A stretch of DNA of 60,000 nt, taken from the NCBI RefSeq assembly GCF_008831285.2, contig NC_045139.1, forward strand, positions 10,444,704 to 10,504,703, given 5' to 3'. Below the pieces are notes generated by a model. It searched no databases, was not told where the DNA came from, and saw only the letters and a program-made list of their open reading frames with translations. The stretch comes from Nymphaea colorata (lineage: Eukaryota > Streptophyta > Magnoliopsida > Nymphaeales > Nymphaeaceae). How positions within the stretch are numbered: the first letter of the stretch is position 1; every line of letters starts with the position of its first letter. The translations under genes and the position numbers were made by a program. Shown here one piece after another: positions 33,741-45,314 of the stretch.

Positions 33741-35520
33741 AATATCCAACATTAACTTAGAAATAAATGAAAGAGATTGTGGTGCATTTATGTGCCGTTA
33801 ATTTCCCCGTTCATGTTTACATAAACACAATGTCAACCTCACATTAAAGTTTTTAAAAACTTAGGTGGTGTTTTACAAAAAGCTCTGATAGACTTGATCA
33901 GCTTAGTGGTATGATCCACAAGGAGGACTGCTTGCTACAAAAGAATTCTCTCTCTCTCTCACTTTCTCTCTCTCTCTTTCTCTCTCAATGAGAACCAGGG
34001 AAAATTGTATGCCGCAATTAGACAGCACACAAAGGGGGTAACCAAATGTTACTTCTGGCTAGAAGGAACTGGGTATGGTATGTTAATTCATGTATTTGCC
34101 TAATCTCTAACCAAAGCCCGTACAACCGAATTGGAGGCTATCATTATGTCGTCTATGTTCTCATAGACATAGAGTTGAAAATGAGCAGAACCTAAAATTA
34201 GCCAACATCAGAGTTTTGAATTCTATTCCCACTTGAAATCAAATTTTAAATATCTGTCTCCCAAAATTGATTATTTTGGGGTCGTTTGGCACCAGGGATA
34301 CTATGAGATTGTTCTCACAAATCTGCATCAACAACACTTTGTGATTGGTTCATGAATCTACTCATAGAATGTCTTGACCCCTTTGTAATAACCTCTATGC
34401 CTGCACACCCAAGGCTTGATGCACTGAGTCAAGATTATATTCACAATGGGGTGCTTTGTAGATTCGTTGGTTTCAACCACTACAGATATGGCTTAATCAA
34501 TGCATTAGCAAAGCATGATTTTCAAAATTATTGAATTGTGGGATGCTTGTGCTGCTTATTAGCTACTTGAATTCGTAGTGACCATGCAATGAGAAAGTGG
34601 GACATTCCCCAATCCGTCATTTGAAAGCTCCTATCTCCTCAAGCAGTTAGTGTAGTAGTTTGAATGGAGCGTCCGACCTCTAAACAAACCTGAGCTCCAA
34701 GGTTGCTACTAAGCAACAAGAAACTCGTCATGTTTTCGGAAGATTTTGATCTTAAATGAAGATTAAAAGGATATGTAGCAGAAAAGTTTTTCAATGTGTT
34801 TTAGCTCAAATCTACGTGAAGGAAAGATAGGTGACCTTAAATAATACTAGCTAGGCTCAACTAATTGGAGGCGTAAGATCGATGTGTGCCTCTACTTTGA
34901 ATAAGCAAATTAACCAAAAACATAATAAAGAGTTGTTGCCTCTTCATTCAGCCTCTTAATTAGGGTAGCCTCTTGCTCTATAGAAGAGGACTGGTGCATC
35001 ATCTCTTCCTCATCAAATAATTCAAGCACGGATGATAAGAAAATCCATTATTCCCTACAACATAGAAAGACCTTCGATCTCAACCATCTACCAGCCTTCC
35101 TTTCCTCATCTTGATATTGTGATACCATTCGAAAGCCTTAATCATAATATTAGCACTAATTGTTAAAAATGTTACTCTCTCTAAAAAATAGCACATTGTC
35201 AATTGGTTTTTTATCCATTATAACAGACCTTTTAATCCCAAACAGACATCACAATGGACAACGACTAACATATTGTCATGTTTACTTATGGTGAACTTGC
35301 TAAATCTAAGGCACTACTAACCAATTGGTACCTTGAATTTTGAAAACAATGCATAAAATTACATAAATTATTTTGTCCAAGATGGCATAACTCAATTGGA
35401 GCTTTCATTTGTTAGGAAACTTAATAAAAAATTAATATGTACCTCGAAGGACGGCCATATATTGACCTTTTAGTGCCTCAAAAAAGCACTAGTAAATGAC
35501 TAAAATGTGTCAGTGAAGTT
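33741..35520. other. W/X block, unit 2, left part; no gene seen
   Basis: Direct copy of 12261-14210, with 'ttttggggtcgtttggcacc' at 34275. It breaks at 35520, after 'gtcagtgaagtt', where a Copia LTR begins. Confidence 0.65.
33947..33987. repeat. Interrupted (CT)n microsatellite
   Basis: CT tract with TTT interruptions at the position paralogous to 12467-12500. Confidence 0.95.
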
Positions 35521-35950
35521 TGTTGCAGATGATGCAGTGATATGATGCCCTTGAGCAGTTCTGCGTTTCCTAAGCAAGCTCACCAACAGAGTCTCCATGG
35601 TTGGTAGACGCACCAAAAGAGGCAGGTAGCGGCTGCTGAAAATAGTTAGAAAAAAGAAGAAGAGATGAGGGAGAAGAAGACAATGCAGGAATCAACCGGT
35701 TTGCTTCTATGTGGCTTGACAAGTCTAATTTCTTATTGAGCAGTAGTGGGCTTATATACCAGCCTCATAGGTTTTTCAATTTCCCAGTGCACAGTTATGA
35801 TCAGTGAGAGATAGTCAAAGGATAAAGGTAATGTTTATCTCAAATGAAATTCTTTTATTTAAAATGGTTTTCAAGTTTAACCTTGTAACTATGAGTGGCT
35901 TCCTCACGGTTACGAGAGGAAAGGATAGGGCTCATGGCCACTATCCATCA
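35521..35950 (-). mobile_element. Copia family LTR (3' LTR of element 2)
   Basis: Read on the minus strand it starts TGATGGATAGTGGCC and ends CTGCAACA, with a TATATAAG box at 35752-35758. It aligns along its length with the LTR at 15896-16338. Confidence 0.75.
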
Positions 35951-38900
35951 CCTGACACTTAGTTTGCTTCAACTATTTGTAGGTTTCCTTAATCGCTAGC
36001 TATGTGGTTTTTGATAATTGGTTTACCAATCGTAATTTAAAATTGTTCAAAGTTTGTAGTGAAGTTTTCTTTTCAGTGGCTTTCCTTTGCAACCTTTCAA
36101 ATATATCTTAGCTCATGTGGGACATACATGGTAAACAAATCTTTAGAAATTTCCTTAGTTAAGGGATCAGCTACCATATCATTGGTAGGCATGTAATCAA
36201 TTAAGATTTCATTGTTCTCAATTATTTTATGAACATAATGGTATTTCACTATTACATGTTTATTCTTTGAGTTAATAGTTTTATTTTTCATAAGAGATAT
36301 TGTTGTCAAATTATCATAGTATAGTTGAATTAGATCATGATCAAGATCTAACTTCATGTCTTTTAAGAACTGATTTATCCAAATAGCAAAGGTAGTTGTA
36401 ACATTACATGCTACATAATCTGCTTCTTGTGTGTGGTGAGCAATACATCCCTGTTTCTTATAAGACCAGCGTATCGCTTCTCCTCCAAAGAGAAATACAT
36501 AACTAGATGAGGACTTACTATCGTCTTTACAACCAACAAAATCTACATCAGAGTAGCCAAATAAGGTTAACTCATCAGCTTGGTATGATAACTTCAGTTC
36601 TTTCATTCCTTTAATATAGTGAAATTTTTTTTTTACTGTTTGTCAGTGAGCTAATCATGATTACTTTGGTAGCGACTCACAAGACCAATAGGAAAGCTTA
36701 TGCCAGGTCTTGTGCATAGCCGACAACGGCCTTTGCATATGAAACATTTAGCTTCTATTGTCATTCACTAGAACAATCACTTCTACTTAGATTTGCTTCT
36801 TTAACTATAGGAGTTTCAATCGGTTTGCAATCTTGCATTCAAAACTTCTTTAAGATGCAATCAATATGTCGTTTTTAGCTCAAATTCAGAATCATCAAAT
36901 TTCTATCTCGAATGATCTTTATACCTAGTATATAGGATGCTTCATCCATGTCCTTCATTTCAATTCAGCCAAGTCCTTGTTTTGAATATCATTTTGTTAT
37001 TATTTCTAGTCAATAAAATGTTATCGACATATAATGATAGGATGCAAAAGAGACTCCCACTTTTTCATATAGATGCATGGTGGTCTAGCAAATTTGCTAC
37101 ATATTCAAGCTTATTGATTGCCTTAAAGGAAAATTACCACTGTCTAGGAGATTGCTTCAAGCCGTACAAGGATTTTTTTTAACTTGTACACTTTGTCTTT
37201 ATTTCCTTCGATGACATATCCTTGTGGTTGTGTTATATGTATATAGTTTCTTTTAACTCACCATTTAGAAAAATAGTCTTTACTTTCATCTAACAAACAT
37301 TCATGTCATAGAAAGCTATGATAGTCAGAATTGTTCTTATTGATGCAAATTTTGTAACTGGTGAATAGGTTTCTAATAGTCAATTCCTTCATTTTGAGAA
37401 AAACCTTTTGTCACCAATCTTATTTTGAATTTCTCAACTGATCCGTCAGCTTTATATTTTTACTTTAGCATCCATTTGCACCCATTAGGTCTTCTATCCT
37501 TAGGAAAATCTACTAATTCCCAAACTTTTTTTTTGTAGATTCGATTTCTTCATCCATAGCATTTACCTAATCTGATGATCATGCAAATTTATTGCTTCAT
37601 CATATGTCAAACTGTTTGACATTTCATCAATATCTATTAAATAGCATATCTTTCCTACTAGATATATGTAGCAATCATTTAAATATGAAGAAGAAGCTCT
37701 AGGTCTTTTATGACCTGACAAAGTCTAAGAAGATGAGGTACCCCAATCAGTTAGTTTATTACCAAACTGTTCCTCAGTGAGTTCATTGTCAGATTGTTCC
37801 TCAGACAGTTCTTACTCAGTTACTTTATTACCAAACTGTTCCCGGTATGTTCATTGTCAAACTGTTCATCTAAATAAATCAGATCATCCAGTAGATCAGT
37901 TTGATCTCTCACTGGATCATTATCCTTATTATTGAGTTCTTCTATGAACTCTACATCCCTACTTTCGATAAGTCTCATGGTCGAGTGATATAATCTGTAG
38001 TTTTTTTAGATATTCAATAAACAAACATCTTACTGATCTAATATCTAGTTTATCCATTTTTTGATCTAGAAATTTCATATGGGCTATAGATCCCCATCTC
38101 TTGAAATATCTCAAATTTGGTTTCTCATCAGGTGTGGTTGTGTCTGCTTTGCAGGGTACTCAGTTTATAGTATATATAGCTATTAACACAGCTTCATTCC
38201 AGACTACTTTGGGTGATTGTGCACCTACCAACATGGATCTTACCATGTTCAAGGGGGTTCTGTTAAACCTCTCAATGACACTATTTTGTTGTAGTATTCT
38301 AGGCATTGTTGTTTATTACTTTCAAGGTTTTTACAGCATTTAAGGAATTGATTTGATATATATTCACCACCTCGATCAGATCTTACAACCTTAATGTATT
38401 TTTTAAGTTGTCTCTCGACTTCATTTTTGTACTCCTTGAATTTTTCAAGTGCTTCATATTTATATTTAATCAAACAAAGATAACCAAATCCTGAGAAGTC
38501 ATCAATCAATGTTATGAAATATAACATGTCACTATGTGTTTGGAACCTGAAAGGCCCACAAATATCAATATGGACAATCTCCAATATATTAGTAGTGTGG
38601 ATTACTTCAGACAGAAAAGATTTCTTTGCCATCTTTTCATATAAACAAGGCTCGCACTTTGCAAAATCATTTTTATCTTATTGTGCTAGAGTTTTTATCT
38701 TGTTAATGCTTACATGGCTCAATCTTTCATGTCATAAGCAAAACTTGAACCTTCATTCATTTTGCTAAACTTAAACATGTCATATTCTTTTATATATTTA
38801 CCTTCGAGCATGGTCCTCCCAAATTTTTCCACTATGGCTTTTCTTGAAACAAAACAAACCTTAAAATCTTTCTCAGTCAGAGCAGGGATAGACACTGGGT

Positions 38901-39526
38901 TCCTCCTCATAGAAGGAACATACAGAATCTTATTCAGAATGACACTGGTGCCCCCAACATTGAGTTGATATGACCCGACTCCCATAACATCACAATACAG
39001 ATTATTTCCCATATAGACCTTTTGTACTCTTAGACCCAGGTCTTCCATACGAACCATACATTCCTTTGTTTTAGCTATGTTGCAGGTAGCCCCTGAGTCT
39101 ACCCACCAACCAGACAATTCTCTACCTAAAAATAGACATTATGATACATCATAAATGACTTCTCTGTTGTAGTCCCCTTGATTTTTCCTCTTATTGTTGT
39201 TGTCTTGACCATTGTTGTTCTTCTTGCTCGAAAGCTTTGTCCTACAGTTCTTCTTGATGTGTTCAAGCTTCCCGCATCTACAACATTTCACTACAACTCT
39301 TTGAGTTCTCTGAGAACCTGCAAAATTACCCTTAAACTTGCCATCGTATTTCTTTTTAAATTGTTTGGGTCTTACAAGAACATGATTACTAGCATGTTTA
39401 TCATGGACTATCATTAGTTTTGCTTTCTTTCTTTTGGCCAGGTATTCTTCCTGAATGGCTAATTGAATAGGGAGCTTCTCTAAAGTTAGAATATCAAATT
39501 GAAGACTGAAGGTAGTGACTGCCACA
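35951..39526 (-). mobile_element. Copia retrotransposon element 2, degenerate gag-pol
   Basis: Order from high to low coordinates: gag C-terminus with the zinc knuckle 'CCRCGKLEHIKKNC' (about 39260-39310); protease with the intact 'WWVDSGATCNIA' (about 39080-39117); the pre-integrase region; an integrase core with 'HIDICGPF' and 'RSDRGGEY' (38249-38632); reverse transcriptase near 37020 reading YVDN in place of YVDD; and a 169-codon RNase H frame (36097-36606) with 'YSDVDFVGC' and 'HHTQEADYVA'. The second catalytic Asp of the reverse transcriptase is lost and frames are broken between domains. The 5' LTR and most of gag are absent, because sequence switches to W/X at 39527. Confidence 0.88.
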
Positions 39527-40120
39527 CCAGTTTGATGACATGATAGAGTCCTCTTCCTCCATGTCCTCATTAGATGAAAGTTACTGCATGATGTACACAA
39601 TAAGACAAATAGGAAGGGTGAACTGAGATGCATCAAAACCAAAAGACAAAGAGACAAAAAAGGGACACACCAAAGTGATGTAGCAAGCTAATTGGCATTG
39701 CCATAAAAAACAGTTAACGGAATGCCATGAGGGGAGAAGAGCTGAAATACGGGTCTAGGCAATACAACAAAAGTGTTTGATGCCGATGGTGGGTACTCCA
39801 TCAAGACAGAGGACAAGATTTTGCCGACGGATGAAATCAACGACAAAAGAACGCCGCTCGCAAGTTCATTGCCACATAAATCGCTCTAGGTTGGAACATG
39901 TTCTCCCAACAGCCAAGGTGGTCGGGAGAGCAGTGGAAGATGGCAACAATGTTCCTACATCTTTCTCGACGAATTGGCACTGTTGTAAGTTGAGGCATGT
40001 GCATCTCAATCCTGCAGAAGTCGTAGGCAAATATGGCATTGTACCATGGAAGATGGCGAATCATTTAGCGACACCTGTGGTGGTTGGGATTGTGTTGTTT
40101 TCAACCACCCCAATAACCAA
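39527..40120. other. W/X block, unit 2, resumed right part
   Basis: Matches 15430-15890 from 'ccagtttgatgacat' onward. Sequence equivalent to 14215-15430 is absent, so Copia element 2 occupies a deleted interval. The 210-codon open frame at 39777-40409 lies in this repeat and is not open in the other copies. Confidence 0.65.
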
Positions 40121-41303
40121 ATACCCAAATGAGAATGTGTGCAAGAGATGTTGCAGCAAATGGAAGGTTGTTACAATAACCTTCCATATGCAAATTCTCT
40201 TGTGTCCACGTTTGGTTCATATCAGTGGCATAGCCACATGTGGGATGGTTGCCCACACTAGCTCTTTAAAATTCATTTTGTTTTACATTGGCAAATTTAA
40301 TATTTATTTTTATACATGCATAAGTGCCCTTGTAAATGTAAATGTTTCTAAACTGATGCCCCCCCCCAAGCTAATTTTTCTAACGCTGCCATTCTTTCAT
40401 ATGAGATAAATTGATAATTGAAGTATTACAGCATACTTCTAGCACATGTATAATTTTCACTTTGGATCAAAAGGCATCCAATCTGACTCCTAGTTTAGCT
40501 TCTCTATCATTTACTATCTTTAAATTGCAAGCATTTTCTTTAATTTAACTTTGCGTGTTCAAGTAGATTTAGTGGGTGGTTGCAGTCAACTAACAACTAT
40601 TTTCTTTTTCAAGGTGTTTCGTTGTTAGGTTTTTAGTTTTTTATGAGCTTTTCTCAATGTTATTAGGATCAGCTTGAATTGGCTTTCATCAATGTCTAAC
40701 CGATCGATTGACTGCCATTTAAGACTGTCATGTGTCAGCTTTTAACTATTTTGTAAATATTTTTACACTTTCCTTTATGAACTCAATAGCTGATGCAACT
40801 TTAGTTTGCAAAATTGGTTTTTCATATTTAGTTTCTTCTTGTCAATTTAGCTGCTCTTGAATGTTTCTGAATTTACCCAAAGCTGCCGGTGCTGAGCGAA
40901 GGCCGCACAACCGCCACCTGATGTTGTAACTTGATAAACTTCATAGTTGCTGAATTTATTATTAATGTAAGAGATCAAAAAAACAATTAATAATGCAATC
41001 GGTAGAATGGGAGAAAATCTTTTTAGGAAGAACAACAATTAGAAATTGATTTGCTACCACTAGGTTAGTCAATTTCTTTTTCACCAATGTTGGTTTTGCG
41101 CGCATTGATTAGTGTAGATGAATAACTTTCAGACTCTCATGGAGTTTCTTTTACCATTGAAACCGATTTTCTTCTTATATTACATCTTTGTAGCACTTGG
41201 ATGCTCATGGAAGTAAATTTTTGGACTAAACTTTTGTGAGTACCTCTTGTTAGTCTATATTAATGGTGGATTGCATGTTTAATTTGAATGGATGCTAGCT
41301 TGG
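40121..41303. other. Intergenic, no gene seen
   Basis: AT-rich DNA without recognisable domain, repeat or copy in the window, ending at the CTTGG target site of the solo LTR. Confidence 0.5.
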
Positions 41304-41473
41304 TGTAATCACCCCAAATTTTTCAAACGTCCGCATTCAAAATTTTTTGAACATTTTATGATAAATTTATAACAAATTTAAAGGATTTTTTACATCAAAC
41401 GCTTCAGTCTGCCTTGATTTGATCAAATTTTCCTTTGATTTGGTCGTCAACTCTATTTGGGACTCATAACTCC

Positions 41474-41478
<5 letters not shown>

Positions 41479-41512
<34 letters not shown>
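41479..41512. repeat. (CT)n microsatellite within solo LTR
   Basis: Pure CT tract of about 34 bp followed by degenerate TCTCTTT-rich sequence to about 41775. Confidence 0.95.
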
Positions 41513-41516
<4 letters not shown>

Positions 41517-42236
41517 GATATCTCTCTTTCTTTTATTAATATCTCTTTTTCTCCTTTAACTCACTTACTTTCTCTTTTGTTGATATCTCTATCTTTCTTT
41601 TATTAATCTCTCTTTCTCTCTTTTAAATCTCTCTCTATCTTTTATTAATCTCTCTTTCATTCTTTCAAATCTCTCTGTCTCTATTTTATGGATATACCTC
41701 TTTCTCTATCTCTTTCCTTTATGAATCTCTCTTTTTCCTTTTTCTCTTTTAAACATCTTTCCCTATCTATCTATCTCCCAAAGTCAAGATTTTAAATTCC
41801 TATTCTCCTTGGACTAAAAATTTCAACATCATTAAGGCCAAGACAAAAATAATGTATCTACTATCTAGTATTGGAGCAATGCTTGGTGGCCTACAATCGA
41901 AATTTATTTTGTTGAAAAGTTTCACAATAGTAACATTCTTTAAGTAAATATGTCTCTCAAATTGATGGAACTTTAGATGCATGTGATGGTAGAAATGCAC
42001 TTAGATGTATGTTATAGTCGGAATTATTTATCTCTATCTTAAACATATAAAATTCATGCAAATATGCATATACAAATACTTATGGGATTCATGAATACTC
42101 ATAAGCACATCCCTAAGAAGCTTAAGTAAGACAAGATCAAGCTTTAATAAAGTGTTAATCAAATTAGAGGAAATTTTTGTTTTATACTTGAGTTCTAATG
42201 ACAACATTGACAGATCTCAGGTGATTTTAAACATCG

Positions 42237-42392
42237 CTCTTTGAACAATTTATTTTCTAAAACTATTTGAAATTTGTATATTTTAATCTTGTGTTTTTAA
42301 AGTCGCTGTCATTTCTCTTTGAACAATTTATTTTCTAAAACTATTTGAAATTTCTATATTTTAATCTCGTCTTTTTAAAGTTGCTGTCATTT
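42237..42392. repeat. Tandem duplication, 78-bp unit
   Basis: 'ctctttgaacaatttatttt' at 42237 recurs at 42315. The copies differ at only a few positions. Confidence 0.92.
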
Positions 42393-42727
42393 GGAGTTCA
42401 TTAAAGTACCCCTGGGCCATATTTCTACCCTGAGGGCATTGTATTTCAAACCAAACATCATTTAATATCTTCAAAGTCTTCTGAAATCTTTTGAAAATTT
42501 TATTTAACTTGAGCACACATATCTATAGGATGTATGCAAACACTTGAAAATGTTGTAATGTGCAAAGACAATTGACTAGTTCTTGGTCTAGTTAACCCTA
42601 ATAAATGCATTGAGAATGGCCGACCTCATACCCATGGGCAAGTCCCTTTGTCTCCATTTTCAAAGATAAAATACATTTTTTTATGCAAATGCAGAAACCA
42701 AAGAAATTTTAGGATGAAAACACTTGG

Positions 42728-43254
42728 ATAGTTTGGCTTTTTAAGCTTGAAGACATGTATCCATACTAACCGCAATTACAAGAGAAAAAAATTGGGCAAT
42801 GTAGATGACTTAAATTTAGTAAAATCTTATAAAATCTTAATTGATGCAAGTACTCTACATTGCAGTAGCGCTGGTATGGGATTTCAATGAGTAGTTAAAG
42901 CAAAAGTACACAGACTGGCAAATGGATCAGAACTATGTATATAACCAAAGGTAATGCAAATAGAACTATTTTTATCCAAGGATGATGCAGATCTTTATAT
43001 AACATTGGTCAAGGAGCCCCATAGGCATTATGGCTTTGAGGCATGCAAGGATGAGATGACACAAAGATGATGGGTCACATATGAATCCACAAACATTGGG
43101 AAAATTTTGATTGAGATGGACTTTTTTCTCTAGGAGAGAAAAAGTTTAGTATATGTATGTTTTTAATTTGTAATTGTCTAAATAAAAGTTTACAGATAAT
43201 AAAATTGTAATCTTTTAAATCAATACACCTCTCTCTCTCTCTCTCTTCACTAAT
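42728..43254. other. Intergenic, no gene seen
   Basis: AT-rich DNA with a short CT tract at about 43227-43247. No domain or copy is recognised. Confidence 0.5.
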
Positions 43255-43730
43255 ATGTGCCACTGAAAAGTCTCTAGTGGCATTTTCAATGTGCCATCAA
43301 ATATTGACAATGGCATTCAATGTGTCTCACTGAAGAGCCGTTAGTGGTGCTTTTTGTTTCCTATAAATTTTTTATAATGATATATTCAATGTGTTATTGG
43401 CTTGTCAAAGAAAAGTATTTAATGGCACTTTTTCAATGTCATTGTACACCCAACTATGGTGTTTAAAATGCCACCAAAAGTTACTTCAATGACATGCTAT
43501 GGCTGCCATAAAAAAATCAACAACAACATTTTTCAACTGTCACTTAAAGGTTTTTAGTGGCTCATTTTTCTTTTCAACAGAAGGTCTACATCTATGGCAT
43601 ACCAAAATAATGCCAATAAAGGGAATCACGTCTCTACTTAAGTGGCATTTTTTCTGGCATACCTTTTCTCCCACTAAATACTTTCGGTGGCACCTGATGA
43701 ATGCCATTGAAGATCAATATTCTTGTAGTG
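43255..43730. mobile_element. CACTA-type transposon end (subterminal repeats and terminus)
   Basis: The high-coordinate end reads ATTCTTGTAGTG, the reverse complement of CACTACAAGAAT, matching the CACTA(CAAGAA) terminus of plant En/Spm-type elements. Inside it, about 470 bp is packed with short repeats in both directions built on AGTGGC, GCCACT and GGTGGC, typical subterminal transposase-binding repeats of this group. No opposite terminus or transposase is seen, so it is a fragment. Confidence 0.65.
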
Positions 43731-45087
43731 AGGATGACTGATTTGGAGACTGGAGATTTATTTGAAATAAAAAAAGAAAATGTAGAAAAAATTTTAAGTG
43801 GAAAAACACCTCTCAACTATAAGCAACACCACAAAAAAGGGGGTCGGACTTTTACTGACTCAAAAAAGGGGGTTTGTAAAAATTGACATAAATAAAGTTG
43901 TATTTTTGTGGTTCAACTAGGGTCTCACCCAGGCTATCAAACTGAATTTGACCAATTCATGTAATATTTTATCTATAGTTGACAAAATTCATCGATGTAT
44001 GCACTTATCATAATTTGATCTAACTAATGTGACACACATGAGATGGACCTAATGGAAGTCAATTAGGGTGCAAAATTACAATGAAACGATCTTGAGAGGG
44101 AAGTTTTCCACAATCCTGAAAGCTGGCCACATATTTAGGAATTTCACAGGGCACAGGCCTTTACGCTCGATTAATAATAGTGCAGAGATTATAAGTCAAT
44201 TTAGTTGAAGTAGCAGTAATATATGCATGTTTGTTTCTTGTGTAAAGATAAAAATCCATTGAAGTTGTTGGCAAAAGCAGAAAAATCATAAGATCTGTTC
44301 TTCTAGATTATGGCAAGAAATTTGGCCAGATTGCTCCTAGAAGTTTTCGATTGAGTTGGTGCTGGAAGAACTTGGCATTATCAAGTTTCACTTACTAGAT
44401 TCTAATCTATATAAACGATCTGACGTAATTCTTTAAGGCCAAAATCCAAAGTCCGACTCTATGTCAATGTAATATGTATTCAGATGTTGGTTGAATTCAG
44501 ATAAGTTCATGTTCCAACTTCTCCTCACATATGGTTGATTATTGGACTTTATTTCATGGCCAACTTCCCATATACACTTTGGTTTTCAATTTGTATCATG
44601 CTGACCATTAGGTGGTGTTTGAGAACCTCTGGATTTGAGAACAAGAGATTTACGGTTGGACCCTCCCCCTCCGAGTTTAAGTCCCACAATTAAGCAATGC
44701 AAAGAAGTAAGATAAGGATCTTAAGTGTAGATCTTAAGTCCGACTTAAAAGTCTCTAGTTTGATAAGTATGAATTTTACGATAGATATTTTACCACATCG
44801 GCAGTAGCATGCCACATTAGTAAATAGATTGTAATTTTTTTCAACTGACTCGAAACTGATCAATAATTTAGCCAACCTTGGTAAAGGCAACAGATAATTG
44901 ATGTTGCATTTCTGGTTCACTTCAAAACTTTGTGTGAAGCCAACTTTTGATGAAAGCCGTCAAATTGCAGTGGGAAAAACACAACTAAATACAGTAAAGA
45001 AATTTAAGGACAACACTTTTGTTACCATTGCATACACTTGAAAACACCACACAGTTGCGTGCATGGGAATTGACACCTGGTTTACAA
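43731..45087. other. Downstream flank of UGT-C; no gene seen
   Basis: Direct copy of 401-780 plus 1772-2570 (unit 1) and of 29159-30148 (unit 2). No coding content is seen. Confidence 0.7.
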
Positions 45088-45257
<170 letters not shown>

Positions 45258-45314
45258 CAAACAGAAAGATAGGGATCCCATGCATGCATGGACGTGATGG
45301 GAACTAGACCATAT

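Larger units (their letters stand above)
41304..42722 (+). mobile_element. Solo LTR of the long-LTR family, internally shortened
   Basis: Begins TGTAATCACCCC and ends GATGAAAACA (TG...CA), flanked by the 5-bp direct repeat CTTGG at 41299-41303 and 42723-42727. Internal parts match 25530-25760, for example 'gatggtagaaatgcacttagatg'. About 0.8-1.2 kb of the family's 5' half, including the TATA region, is missing compared with the copy at 55538. No internal coding region lies between the ends. Confidence 0.85.

Noticed and set aside
39777-40409. 210-codon + strand open frame as a gene
   Set aside because: It lies in the W/X repeat. Other copies carry stops and frameshifts, and no domain is recognised.
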